Assembly: GCA_034189505.1 (NCBI GenBank)
Contig: JAXHUR010000017.1
Span: 1 to 49,156 of the forward strand
DNA from: Geoalkalibacter_A sp034189505
GTDB taxonomy: Bacteria > Desulfobacterota > Desulfuromonadia > Desulfuromonadales > Geoalkalibacteraceae
Direction of reading: 5' to 3'
Length of the DNA stretch: 49,156 nucleotides
How positions within the stretch are numbered: position 1 is the stretch's first letter; every line of letters starts with the position of its first letter. A program made the translations under genes and the position numbers. Positions 24,519-32,907 of the stretch are shown piece by piece. The notes beneath the pieces were generated by a model. That model was not told where the DNA came from and ran no database searches. It saw only the letters and a program-made list of their open reading frames with translations.

Positions 24519-25679
24519 TTAAGCCGCAAGCCCTTTAAGGATCTCTCGTGAAATGATCAGGCGCTGGATTTCGCTCGTGCCTTCATAGATCGAGGTTATC
24601 CGCACGTCCCTGGTAAATCTCTCGATAGGAAAGTCTTTGGTGTAGCCGTAGCCGCCGAGGATTTGCATGGCCTGGTAGCAGGCCTTGTTTGCGGATTCGG
24701 TGGCAAAAAGTTTTGCCATGGAGGCCTCCTTGGCAAAGGATTTTCCGGTCTCCTTGCGGTAGGCCGCATTCATCAGCAGCAGCCTTGCGGCTTCAAGTTC
24801 GGTGTAGGCGTCGGCGATCATCCATTGAATGGCCTGAAATTGACTGATTTTCTGCCCGAACTGGCTGCGCTCCGTGGCATAACGTGCCGCGTAGTCCATG
24901 GCCGCCAGCCCGACACCGAGACCAAGAGAACCGATCCCGATCCGCCCCCCTGCCAGTTCGGCAACGGCAATCCGGAACCCGTCGTTCTCTTTGCCCAGCA
25001 TGGCGGAGGCGGGGATCCTGCAGTCCTGAAAAATCAACTCATTGGTGGCCGAAGCGTTCTGCCCCATTTTCTCCTCTTCCTTGCCGATGGTCAGACCGGG
25101 GGTGTCCGCTTGCACCAGAAAACAGCTGATGCCCTTGCCTCTGGGCGCATCCTTGTCGGTGACGGCCCACACCACGAATACGCCGGCATAGGGAGCGCTG
25201 GTAATGAAAATTTTCGACCCGTTGAGAACGTAGCTGTCACCGTCCCTTACGGCCTGGGTGGCCATCCCCGAAGGGTCGGATCCGGCGCAGGTCTCCGTCA
25301 GGCCAAAGGCGGCCGCGGCATATTCGCCCGAACAGATCCGGGGGATGTAAGTGCTTTTCTGCTCCTGCGATCCGGTGGCCTGAATCACCTCGCAGACCAT
25401 ATTGTTCACTGAAACGGTGACCGCGGTGGAGGCGCAGGCGCGGGCGAGTTCAGTCATGACGAGGCTGAAGGCGACGACTCCGGCCTCCGATCCTCCATAC
25501 TCCTCACGGACGTTCAATCCCATAAAGCCAAGGTCTGCCAGTTTTTTCAGGTTGCCCAGAAGAAGCTCTCGATCTTTTTCCCGATCGAGCTTTTCGGCGA
25601 CCGGCTCAAGCTCGGTTCTGGCGAAATCTCTTGCTGTGTCCTGGATGATTTTCTGTTCCTCAGAGAGTTCCATTTTCAT
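24519..25679 (-). CDS. Acyl-CoA dehydrogenase (first of two)
   Basis: A 386-residue FAD-dependent acyl-CoA dehydrogenase. It has an N-terminal helical domain (MELSEEQKIIQDTARDFAR) and the middle-domain FAD segment AAFGLTETCAGSDPSGMA, then FITSA. The C-terminal catalytic glutamate lies in the SIYEGTSEIQR motif. It would introduce the 2,3-double bond in a short-chain or branched acyl-CoA and pass electrons to EtfAB, encoded in the same direction upstream. It shares only the family pattern with the second copy at 30885-32024, so the two probably handle different substrates (for example linear versus branched or aryl acyl-CoA). Confidence 0.92.
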   Translation of the reverse strand: MKMELSEEQKIIQDTARDFARTELEPVAEKLDREKDRELLLGNLKKLADLGFMGLNVREEYGGSEAGVVAFSLVMTELARACASTAVTVSVNNMVCEVIQATGSQEQKSTYIPRICSGEYAAAAFGLTETCAGSDPSGMATQAVRDGDSYVLNGSKIFITSAPYAGVFVVWAVTDKDAPRGKGISCFLVQADTPGLTIGKEEEKMGQNASATNELIFQDCRIPASAMLGKENDGFRIAVAELAGGRIGIGSLGLGVGLAAMDYAARYATERSQFGQKISQFQAIQWMIADAYTELEAARLLLMNAAYRKETGKSFAKEASMAKLFATESANKACYQAMQILGGYGYTKDFPIERFTRDVRITSIYEGTSEIQRLIISREILKGLAA

Positions 25680-25794
25680 TGTATTACCCCGCCGATCATG
25701 GTTTGAATGCGATCATCAAAATTCGGGACTTCACCTTTATGTTCACCGCCTTCTATAAACAAGCAGGCTTAACGGCCGCAGCGTGTACTTGTTC

Positions 25795-26523
25795 TTATTC
25801 TGATGTGGTCTCCGCTGGCTTTTTGAGTTTTCTTCCCCAGGGACAAACCTTTATGCAGATGCCGCAGATGGGCTTTCCGATGTTCTCCGTCGCGGCGAAC
25901 TCGTTCACCAGTTTGGTCGCGCATTTCTGGAAATCCAGCGCTTCTTCGCGGGACGCATAGTGAAAATCGGTGGAGACGTTGCGGATCGCGCCGGCAACAC
26001 AGGCATCTGTGCAGCAGGTGCAGGAGCCGCATCGATTCTGCAGCGGTTTGTCTGCTTCAAGCGGCATGTCGGTCAGCACGGTGACAAAGCGAACCCGCGG
26101 CCCATACTGCGGCGTCACGATGAGCAGGCTCTTGCCCTGCCATCCCAATCCAGCCGCGTTGGCTGCCGCCTTGGCCGAAAGATGGGAACGAAACTCTTTC
26201 ATGTCGAGGGGCTGGGAGGCCGGAATGGGAAGAGCGTGAAATCCCGATTGCTCGATATAAGAGCAGATCCGCAGCGCGAGTTGGTCCAGAAAGGCGTTGG
26301 CGGCAAGGTAAGTCTGAGCGTAGAGCGGCGTCGGACGCCCCGGGAGCTGCTCGAAGACGGCATTGGGGATCTTCACCCCGAGGGACAGGGCATACCGGAA
26401 CGGCTCCAGCAAATCGGAAGGTTCGCATTCGATCTCCCTGAGAAGATCCAGATCGGCGACTCCGACCAGATCGGCGCCGAGCTCCCGGGCACGTGTTTTG
26501 ACCTTTGCGGTGGATCCATCCAT
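25795..26523 (-). CDS. Short QueG-like protein with double [4Fe-4S] ferredoxin domain
   Basis: A 242-residue protein. Its C-terminal half has the two Cys clusters typical of the 4Fe-4S double-cluster domain of epoxyqueuosine reductase and reductive dehalogenases (CGSCTCCTDAC near residue 175, CGICIKVCPWG near residue 222). The N-terminal half carries a QueG-like portion (LGADLVGVADLD; GLGWQGKSLLIVTPQYGPRVR). It is much shorter than QueG (about 350-380) and lacks the C-terminal HEAT repeats. It lies next to the cobalamin adenosyltransferase gene, 30 bp away. A role as corrinoid reductase feeding cob(I)alamin to that enzyme is possible, but this is inference. Confidence 0.75.
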   Translation of the reverse strand: MDGSTAKVKTRARELGADLVGVADLDLLREIECEPSDLLEPFRYALSLGVKIPNAVFEQLPGRPTPLYAQTYLAANAFLDQLALRICSYIEQSGFHALPIPASQPLDMKEFRSHLSAKAAANAAGLGWQGKSLLIVTPQYGPRVRFVTVLTDMPLEADKPLQNRCGSCTCCTDACVAGAIRNVSTDFHYASREEALDFQKCATKLVNEFAATENIGKPICGICIKVCPWGRKLKKPAETTSE

Positions 26524-26553
26524 GTCATTCTCCCTTCCGGGACGGTCGGTTTT

Positions 26554-27078
26554 CTACTTCTCGATCCCGATGCGAGCGTCTACACCCTGCTGGTAGTAGT
26601 GTTTGACTTCGCGCATCTCCGTGACCAGGTCCGCGGCTTCGATCACCCGGCTGTGGGCGCTTCTTCCTGTCAGGACCAGCTCCACCTGGGGCGGCTTCGA
26701 TTCGATCACCTCCAGGAGTCGCTCGACGCAGATAAGACCGAACCAGACCGCGCCGTTGATCTCGTCAAGGATCACCAGATCGTAGTCGCCGCTGTTCATA
26801 GCTTCCCGGGCAAGTTCCAGTGCCTCTTTGGCGATGCGGATATCCTCATCTTCGAGCTTGTCTCTGAAGATCCAGCCGTCGCGTCCTGTCTGGTGGATGG
26901 TCAGAAGCGGCGCAAGCTGCCGCGCCGCCAGATGCTCACCATAGGCACCGCCCCCCTTGATGAACTGAACCACGCAGACTCTAAAGCCGCGCCCCACAGC
27001 GCGCAGCGCCAGCCCCAGGGCGGCGGTCGTCTTGCCCTTGCCGTCGCCGGTGTAAACCTGCACCATCCCCTGTTCCAT
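26554..27078 (-). CDS. cobO: Cob(I)yrinic acid a,c-diamide adenosyltransferase (CobA/CobO type)
   Basis: A 174-residue ATP:corrinoid adenosyltransferase. The P-loop TGDGKGKTTAALG sits at the N-terminus. VCVVQFIKGG and the conserved LVILDEINGAVWFG with LVLTGRSA follow the CobA/BtuR pattern. It transfers adenosyl from ATP to cob(I)alamin, giving adenosylcobalamin. Its place inside this cluster is explained by IcmF, which needs adenosylcobalamin. It follows etfA by 14 bp, as part of the leftward operon. Length is slightly below the roughly 190-200 residues of many homologues because the N-terminal lid extension is short. Confidence 0.93.
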   Translation of the reverse strand: MEQGMVQVYTGDGKGKTTAALGLALRAVGRGFRVCVVQFIKGGGAYGEHLAARQLAPLLTIHQTGRDGWIFRDKLEDEDIRIAKEALELAREAMNSGDYDLVILDEINGAVWFGLICVERLLEVIESKPPQVELVLTGRSAHSRVIEAADLVTEMREVKHYYQQGVDARIGIEK

Positions 27079-27092
27079 CCCTTGCCGCTCCC

Positions 27093-28007
27093 TTACTTCT
27101 GAAGAGCTTCTGTCAACGCCGGAACGAACTGCATGACATCGGCGACCACCAGAACGTCGGCGACCTCGCCGATCGGGGCGTCCTTGTCCTTGTTGATCGC
27201 CACCACGAAATCGGATTTTTTCATGCCGGCCAGATGCTGGATTGCTCCGGAGATACCGCAGGCCACGTACAGCTTCGGCGCCACCGTCTGGCCGGTGGTA
27301 CCGACCTGGCGGCCGTGGTCCACCCAGCCGGCATCGACCACTGGACGGCTTGCGCCCAGTTCTCCTCCCATTGCTTTGGCCAGTTCGGCGATGACGGGAA
27401 CATTGTCTTTTTTCCCGATGCCGCGGCCGGCACTCACAATCACCTCGGCCCGGGCCAGATCGACTTCTTTCTCCTCAGCGGGTTCATAGCCTTTGAAAGT
27501 CACCCCTTGAGTGTCGGCGGAAACGTCGATCCGCTCAACGGCAGGAGCCCCCTGGGGATCCGCCGAGGGAAAAGCACCGGCCTGCACGGTCAGAACCGCC
27601 TTGCGGGTGGCTGGAGTCACGGTGCGTCTCATCTTGGCGTTGCAGCACCCCACTTCGAAGCCTCCTTCGACAATACCCACGATTTCCGAGACCTGCCCGA
27701 TCTTGAGAGCGGCGGCAAGGCGTGGAGCAAGGTCCCAGCCATAGGATGAGTGAGAAAGAATGATATAATCAGGATTCTCTTTCTCGATGGCCGCCAGCAC
27801 CACCTGTTTATGAACGGCGGGATTATACTCTCCGCAGCTAGCCGCTTCGGCCAGGTAAACCTTTCCGTCCATCCGCGGCACAGCCTTGTCGTCACCAATC
27901 AGAACGGCGACCTTATCCGCCTCCAACTGATCGGCAAAAGTCATCAGTTCATACGTTGTTTCGAGGAGTTGGCCCTCACGATATTCACACACCAGCAACG
28001 CTTTCAT
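27093..28007 (-). CDS. etfA: Electron transfer flavoprotein, alpha subunit
   Basis: A 304-residue EtfA. The C-terminal FAD domain is clear: VSAGRGIGKKDN, GASRPVVDAGW, the GQTGQTVAP-like segment (VGTTGQTVAPKLYVACGISG) and INKDKDAPI. It accepts electrons from the two acyl-CoA dehydrogenases and delivers them to the membrane Fe-S oxidoreductase encoded two genes upstream. It follows etfB by 24 bp. Nothing marks it as a bifurcating type, and the neighbouring quinone oxidoreductase argues for a simple respiratory role. Confidence 0.95.
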   Translation of the reverse strand: MKALLVCEYREGQLLETTYELMTFADQLEADKVAVLIGDDKAVPRMDGKVYLAEAASCGEYNPAVHKQVVLAAIEKENPDYIILSHSSYGWDLAPRLAAALKIGQVSEIVGIVEGGFEVGCCNAKMRRTVTPATRKAVLTVQAGAFPSADPQGAPAVERIDVSADTQGVTFKGYEPAEEKEVDLARAEVIVSAGRGIGKKDNVPVIAELAKAMGGELGASRPVVDAGWVDHGRQVGTTGQTVAPKLYVACGISGAIQHLAGMKKSDFVVAINKDKDAPIGEVADVLVVADVMQFVPALTEALQK

Positions 28008-28031
28008 AAAAGCCTCCGTCAGGTTCGGATG

Positions 28032-28808
28032 TTACTTCAGCACGGCTGTTTTCTCTTTGAGCAGATCGACAAGCTTCTCGACCATCCCGCTGAGATCGCC
28101 TTCCAGGACCAGGCCGCTTTTCCTGCGCTCCGGCGCATAGAACTTTGTCGCCGACGCCAGCGGCTCCTCGGAGAGCAGGTCATTAGCCGCAATCGTCTCA
28201 ATCTCCTTTCGCTTGGCCTTCATGATGTTGGGCAGCGTCGGATAGCGCGGCGTATTGAGTCCCAACTGGCAGGTAACAAGAGCCGGAAGTTCCAATTCCA
28301 CCAGTCCCTTGATTCCCCCCTCCAGCTCGCGTTTGCCCTGAATCAATCCATCGGCATAATTGAAGTCCACCAGGGTCGTGGCGCTGGCGATCCCCAACAT
28401 TTCCGCGACGAGCACTCCGACCTGCGCGGAACCGCGATCCTGGGACTGCATTCCGGTGAAAATCAGGTCGAATCCCTTGTCCCCCGCGTACCGCGAGATC
28501 ATCGACGCGATCTGCCAGGGGTCCTTGAGATGAGCGGCGCTGTCCTGAATATGCACGGCCCTGTCGCCCCCCATGGCGAGGGCCTTCTTCAGGGCTTCCA
28601 CCACACGGTCCGGCCCGATGGAGAGAACGGTCAGCTCAGGTTCTTTGCCGAGCTGTTCCTTGAGCTGTACCGCCTGCTCGACGGCATACTCGTCGTATTC
28701 GTTCATGCGCCAGGCCAGATCGCTCTCGTCAAACCACAGGCCGTCTGCAGCAGGCTTGAAACGCGATTCCATATCGGGAACCTGCTTGATGCACACAAGT
28801 AGCTTCAT
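28032..28808 (-). CDS. etfB: Electron transfer flavoprotein, beta subunit
   Basis: A 258-residue EtfB starting MKLLVCIKQVPD. It has the AMP/nucleotide-binding segment (VLSIGPDRVVEALKKALAMG), DLIFTGMQSQDRGSAQVG, and the recognition-loop region LVELELPALVTCQLGLN-PRYPTL, which contacts the dehydrogenases. Its Shine-Dalgarno AGGAGG is formed by the last codons of the preceding gene, so the two are probably translationally coupled. Confidence 0.95.
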   Translation of the reverse strand: MKLLVCIKQVPDMESRFKPAADGLWFDESDLAWRMNEYDEYAVEQAVQLKEQLGKEPELTVLSIGPDRVVEALKKALAMGGDRAVHIQDSAAHLKDPWQIASMISRYAGDKGFDLIFTGMQSQDRGSAQVGVLVAEMLGIASATTLVDFNYADGLIQGKRELEGGIKGLVELELPALVTCQLGLNTPRYPTLPNIMKAKRKEIETIAANDLLSEEPLASATKFYAPERRKSGLVLEGDLSGMVEKLVDLLKEKTAVLK

Positions 28809-28811
28809 GGG

Positions 28812-30800
28812 CTAACCTCCTATCCTTTCAGCGATGATTTCCGCAAAATCCCTGACCCTGAGGGTCTCTTCGCAGTCTCCTGTTTTTATGCCGTCTTCAA
28901 ACATCGTCAGGCAGAAGGGGCAGTTGCTGACCAGCACGGGGGCCGAGGTTTCGGCGGCCTGGCGAACCCGCTCCACATTGATGCGCGACCCCAGCTTCTC
29001 CTCGGCTAAGATCCGGCCGCCGCCGGCGCTGCAGCAGAAACTGTCCCTGCCCGACCTGTCCATCTCGGTGATGTTCCAGCCGGCGACTTCGAGCACCTCG
29101 CGGGGCTCGCGGTAAATATCCTTGTAGCGGCCCAGATAACAGGAATCGTGGTAAGTGCAGGACTGCCCGTGCGCCGGATCCAGGGCAAGCCGCCCATCTC
29201 CCACGAGCCGGTGAATGAATTGGGTGTAGTGCTCCGTGGCGATATGGAAATCGAGGTCGCGATAATCCCGGCTCAAAGTATTGAAGCAGTGGGGGCAGGC
29301 AGTGACGATCCGCTCGATGCCGGTCGCTTTGATGGTCTCGATATTCTCCTGCGCCAGCATCTGATAGAGGTATTCATTGCCAAGTTTGCGGGCGGGCTCG
29401 CCGCAGCATTTCTCGTCCTTGCCCAGAATCCCCACCCGGATGCCGGCCGCATCGCAGATCTTCACGAAGCTGCGGGCCACCTCTTGATTGCGTTTGTCAA
29501 AAGAGGCGTAGCAGCCGACAAAGTAGAGGATATCAGCCTGCTCTCCTTCATTCACCCGGGCCACGTCGAGCCCCTCGGCCCAGTCGCCGCGGGCGGCAAA
29601 GGCCATGCCGAAGGGATTGGCGTTGACCTCCAGGTTGCCGATGGCCGCACGCACCTCGTCGCCGGGGAAGGTCCCCTCCATCAGGCTCAGGTTGCGCCTG
29701 AGTTCGATCACCTTGTTCACATGCTCGTTGTTGGCCGGACAGATGTCCTGGCAGGCAAAGCAGGTGGTGCAGGACCAGACAGCCTCTTCGTCGATGGTTT
29801 CCAGCAAGGCCTGCTCTCTGCCCGCCGCGGCCGTCTCGCCGATCTGTCCGATCAGCTTCATGGGAGAAAGAGGTTTTTCGGTAACATAGGCCGGACACCG
29901 ATCCTGACAGCGCTTGCAGTTCATGCAGGCGTCGGCGTCAAAAAGGTCTTTCCAGGTCAGGTCCCCAACGGTGGCGGCCCCGAACTGCTCGGCTTCTTCA
30001 TCCTCCAGATCGATAGTTGAAAGCGAGCCTCTCTCATTCAGAGGGGCAAAGAAGGCGTTGGCGCTGGTATACAGAAGATGTCTGAGCTTGGTGAAAGGAA
30101 TAGCGGCGATAAAACCCAGAGCCAGGGTCAGATGAAGCCACCAGAGGGAGGTGTGCAGAGAGCTCAGCCCCTCGGGGGACATCTCGGGCAGCATCCTGGC
30201 AGTCACAAGACCTACAGGGGAGAACCTGGCCAGATCGGGGTTCTGCACCAGTTCGGTGGCGGCAATGCGGACTCCTTCGATAAGAAAACCGGTGATAAGA
30301 ATGGCAAACAGCAGGCCGTGAATCCAGTAATCATCCTTGACGGTTTCCAGCCCTTCTGGTTTCAGGAAAAACCGGCGCACAAACAGCCCGGCCAGCATCA
30401 CGATCGTGACAGCGCCCGCAATATCAAGGACCAGGGAAAAAGCGCGATAGAAATTGCCCTGCAGAATATTTGCCTCGAACACAGGGGTCAGAAAATCGGC
30501 CTGCAGCATGACCAGCAGAGTCCCCGCAAAAAGGATCATGAACCCCCAGAAGAAGAAGGAGTGGAAGATGCCGCCGCTGCGCACACGAGAGACTTTCCGT
30601 TGTGTCAGAATCTCAGACAGCATTCTCTGTGTCCGCTCCCCGATCCGATCGAAACGGTCCAGACTTTTTCCCTGCCGCCAATGCGCCGAGCGCTTCCACA
30701 GCCCCCAGGCCATAAGGGCGAAGGCTGCGATCGCCAGAAGATACATCGGCAACACCACGCCTGACCCGACATTCCAGTATATTTCGCGCGTGGCTCCCAT
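28812..30800 (-). CDS. Membrane (Fe-S) oxidoreductase, ETF:quinone oxidoreductase type
   Basis: A 662-residue fusion. The N-terminal half has about six transmembrane helices of the NarI/heterodisulfide-reductase-E type (LPMYLLAIAAFALMAWGLW; FFWGFMILFAGTLLVML). A ferredoxin-like domain follows with CMNCKRCQDRCP and CTTCFACQDICP. Two CCG domains follow, ending in CCGEPA and CCSAGGG. This composition is that of the Fe-S oxidoreductases that sit beside etfBA in Geobacter-type and syntrophic bacteria and are thought to carry ETF electrons to menaquinone. The ATG at 30800 has AAAGGG 7 bases upstream; a GTG at 30806 is the alternative. A terminator-like hairpin lies 50 bp upstream. Confidence 0.88.
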   Translation of the reverse strand: MGATREIYWNVGSGVVLPMYLLAIAAFALMAWGLWKRSAHWRQGKSLDRFDRIGERTQRMLSEILTQRKVSRVRSGGIFHSFFFWGFMILFAGTLLVMLQADFLTPVFEANILQGNFYRAFSLVLDIAGAVTIVMLAGLFVRRFFLKPEGLETVKDDYWIHGLLFAILITGFLIEGVRIAATELVQNPDLARFSPVGLVTARMLPEMSPEGLSSLHTSLWWLHLTLALGFIAAIPFTKLRHLLYTSANAFFAPLNERGSLSTIDLEDEEAEQFGAATVGDLTWKDLFDADACMNCKRCQDRCPAYVTEKPLSPMKLIGQIGETAAAGREQALLETIDEEAVWSCTTCFACQDICPANNEHVNKVIELRRNLSLMEGTFPGDEVRAAIGNLEVNANPFGMAFAARGDWAEGLDVARVNEGEQADILYFVGCYASFDKRNQEVARSFVKICDAAGIRVGILGKDEKCCGEPARKLGNEYLYQMLAQENIETIKATGIERIVTACPHCFNTLSRDYRDLDFHIATEHYTQFIHRLVGDGRLALDPAHGQSCTYHDSCYLGRYKDIYREPREVLEVAGWNITEMDRSGRDSFCCSAGGGRILAEEKLGSRINVERVRQAAETSAPVLVSNCPFCLTMFEDGIKTGDCEETLRVRDFAEIIAERIGG

Positions 30801-30850
30801 AGGCACACCCTTTCCAAACGAAAATTCAGGACTTTTCCCGCCTTGCCATT

Positions 30851-30873
30851 AAAAAGCCCGATATGACTCGGGC
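30851..30873 (-). terminator. Rho-independent terminator between acyl-CoA dehydrogenase 2 and the ETF module
   Basis: On the minus strand, GCCCGA-GTCATA-TCGGGC forms a 6-bp GC-rich stem followed directly by five T. It lies 12 bp after the stop of the acyl-CoA dehydrogenase at 30885 and would end, or attenuate, the transcript from the thiolase promoter before the ETF genes. Confidence 0.8.
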
Positions 30874-30884
30874 CTCGATGACGG

Positions 30885-32024
30885 TCAGCTCAAAAGCAAC
30901 TTGGAGATAACGACCCGCTGAATTTCGTTGGTCCCTTCGTAGATCTCGGTGATCTTTGCATCGCGGTACATACGCTCGACTTCGTAATCAGCGATATATC
31001 CATAACCACCATGAATCTGGAGGGCTTCCTTCGTTACATAGGTGGCGGTCTCGGAGGCGTGCATCTTGCACATGGCCGATTCCATGGTGTAGTTCTGCCC
31101 GGCATCTTTGAGACAGGCCGCCTTGTAGGTCAACAGCTTGCTCGTCTCGATGCGGGTTTTCATATCCGCCAGCTTGAACTGGATCGCCTGGAAATCACAG
31201 ATCGCCTGACCGAACTGCTTGCGCTCCTTGGAGTAGGCCAGCGCCCGCTCGAAGGCGCCTTCGGCGATGCCCAGCGCCTGGGCGGCGATCCCGATACGGC
31301 CGCCGTTGAGAGTGTCCATGGCGATGTTGAACCCCTTGCCTTCCTTACCCAGCAGGTTCTCCGCCGGCACCCGAAGATCGTCCAGGGCAAAGGCGGTGGT
31401 GTAACTGCCGCGGATTCCCAGTTTGTTCTCATTTTTGAGGATGGACACTCCCGGAGAGCTCAGATCGACGATAAAGGCACTGATCCCTTTGTGTTTCAGA
31501 CTGCGATCAAAAGATGCGAGCACCACCCCGGTGCCGAGGTAGCCGCCGTTGGTGATAAATATCTTGCTTCCGTTGATGACGAACTCATCTCCCTCGCGCC
31601 GGTAGGTGGTGGCGGTTCCGCCGGCGTCGCTGCCCGCATCGGGTTCGGTGAGCAGAAAACAGCCGATCTTCTCGCCGCTGTTGAGGGCCGGCAGCCACTT
31701 CTGCTTCTGCTCCGCGGTGCCGAAGGTGAAAATCGGACCGGAGCACAGGGAGGTGTGGGCGGAGATCAGTACGCCGCTGGATGCGCAGGCTTTGGAGACC
31801 TCCTCCACCACAATAGCGTAGGAGAGCATGTCCATACCCGCGCCGCCGTACTCCTCCGGCAGATAGCTGCCGAGCAGCCCCATCTCGCCCATATGCTGCA
31901 CGAGGACGTCGGGGATGGCATGTTTCTCGTCGATTTCCATGGCCAGCGGCTTGATCTCGTTGTTGACGAAATCCCGCACGCTGTCACGAAGCACTTTGTG
32001 GTCCTGTGAAAGTTCAAAATTCAT
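30885..32024 (-). CDS. Acyl-CoA dehydrogenase (second of two), short-chain type
   Basis: A 379-residue acyl-CoA dehydrogenase of butyryl-CoA-dehydrogenase length. It has the N-terminus FELSQDHKVLRDSVRDFVN and the FAD segment CFLLTEPDAGSDAGGTAT with FITNGG. The catalytic Glu is in EIYEGTNEIQRV. Directly followed upstream by enoyl-CoA hydratase, 3-hydroxybutyryl-CoA dehydrogenase and thiolase, it is the best candidate for the butyryl-CoA to crotonyl-CoA step. It is the last gene before a terminator, so it belongs to the LiuR-like-controlled transcript that starts near 34975. Confidence 0.93.
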   Translation of the reverse strand: MNFELSQDHKVLRDSVRDFVNNEIKPLAMEIDEKHAIPDVLVQHMGEMGLLGSYLPEEYGGAGMDMLSYAIVVEEVSKACASSGVLISAHTSLCSGPIFTFGTAEQKQKWLPALNSGEKIGCFLLTEPDAGSDAGGTATTYRREGDEFVINGSKIFITNGGYLGTGVVLASFDRSLKHKGISAFIVDLSSPGVSILKNENKLGIRGSYTTAFALDDLRVPAENLLGKEGKGFNIAMDTLNGGRIGIAAQALGIAEGAFERALAYSKERKQFGQAICDFQAIQFKLADMKTRIETSKLLTYKAACLKDAGQNYTMESAMCKMHASETATYVTKEALQIHGGYGYIADYEVERMYRDAKITEIYEGTNEIQRVVISKLLLS

Positions 32025-32114
32025 TAGCGTCCTCCGCTTCTCAGACGAAAAGGTATCTCTACCACCCTGTCTGGGGCCGCAGCTCCCATGTTGAACAAGT
32101 TACCCGAAAATTGG

Positions 32115-32897
32115 TCATTTCCCCTTGAACTCGGCTTTACGCTTCTCCACAAAGGCACCCATCCCCTCCTTCTGGTCTTCGGTGGCAAAAAGCACCCCGA
32201 ACAGAGAAGCCTCGTAGCGAAAACCGTCTTCTTTGCCCATATTCAAGCCGTTGGCGATCGCGTTCTTAGCCGAGGCGATGGCCAGGGTGCCGAGCTTGGC
32301 GATGGACCGGGCGGTTTCAAGGGCTTTGGGCAGCAGTTCTTCCGGAGCGAAGACCTCGTTTACGATTCCCCACTCGGCCGCTTTGGCGGCATCGACCATT
32401 TTCCCTGTAAAGATCAGCTCATTGGCCCGCGCCACGCCGATGCGTCGAGACAGGTTCTGGGTGCCGCCGAAGCCGGGAATGATCCCGAGAGTCACCTCAG
32501 GGAAACCAAGACGTGCCTTTTGCGAGGCGTAGATGAAATCGCATCCGAGAGCCAGTTCCAGTCCGCCACCGAGAGCGTAGCCGTTGACGGCGGCAATGAC
32601 GGGCTTCTTCATCTTCTCCATCATGAGCATGACCCGCTGACCGTTGAGAGCGAACTGCTGGCCCTCGAAAGCGCTCATCGCAGCCATTTCCTTGATATCC
32701 GCGCCAGCCACGAAGGCCTTCTCCCCTGCTCCGGTCAGAATCACGACCTTGACGTCATCGTCACGGTCCAGTTCATAGAGTGCGCATTCAAGTTCACCCA
32801 GCACTGCGCTGTTGAGCGCGTTGAGAGTTTGCGGACTATTGATGGTCAATTGGACAATCCCATTGTTTTTTTCGATAAGCAGCAGTCTGTATTCCAT
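32115..32897 (-). CDS. Enoyl-CoA hydratase (crotonase)
   Basis: A 260-residue crotonase-fold protein. The oxyanion-hole segments are AFVAGADIKEM and NGYALGGGLELALGCDF. Both catalytic glutamates are present: one in FPEVTLGIIPGFGGTQ, the other in RANELIFTG. It hydrates crotonyl-CoA to 3-hydroxybutyryl-CoA. The open frame continues 45 codons upstream into the neighbouring gene, but the ATG at 32897 with GGGGAGAGGG before it gives the standard family length. It lies 10 bp after the 3-hydroxybutyryl-CoA dehydrogenase stop. Confidence 0.94.
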   Translation of the reverse strand: MEYRLLLIEKNNGIVQLTINSPQTLNALNSAVLGELECALYELDRDDDVKVVILTGAGEKAFVAGADIKEMAAMSAFEGQQFALNGQRVMLMMEKMKKPVIAAVNGYALGGGLELALGCDFIYASQKARLGFPEVTLGIIPGFGGTQNLSRRIGVARANELIFTGKMVDAAKAAEWGIVNEVFAPEELLPKALETARSIAKLGTLAIASAKNAIANGLNMGKEDGFRYEASLFGVLFATEDQKEGMGAFVEKRKAEFKGK

Positions 32898-32907
32898 GCC
32901 CTCTCCC

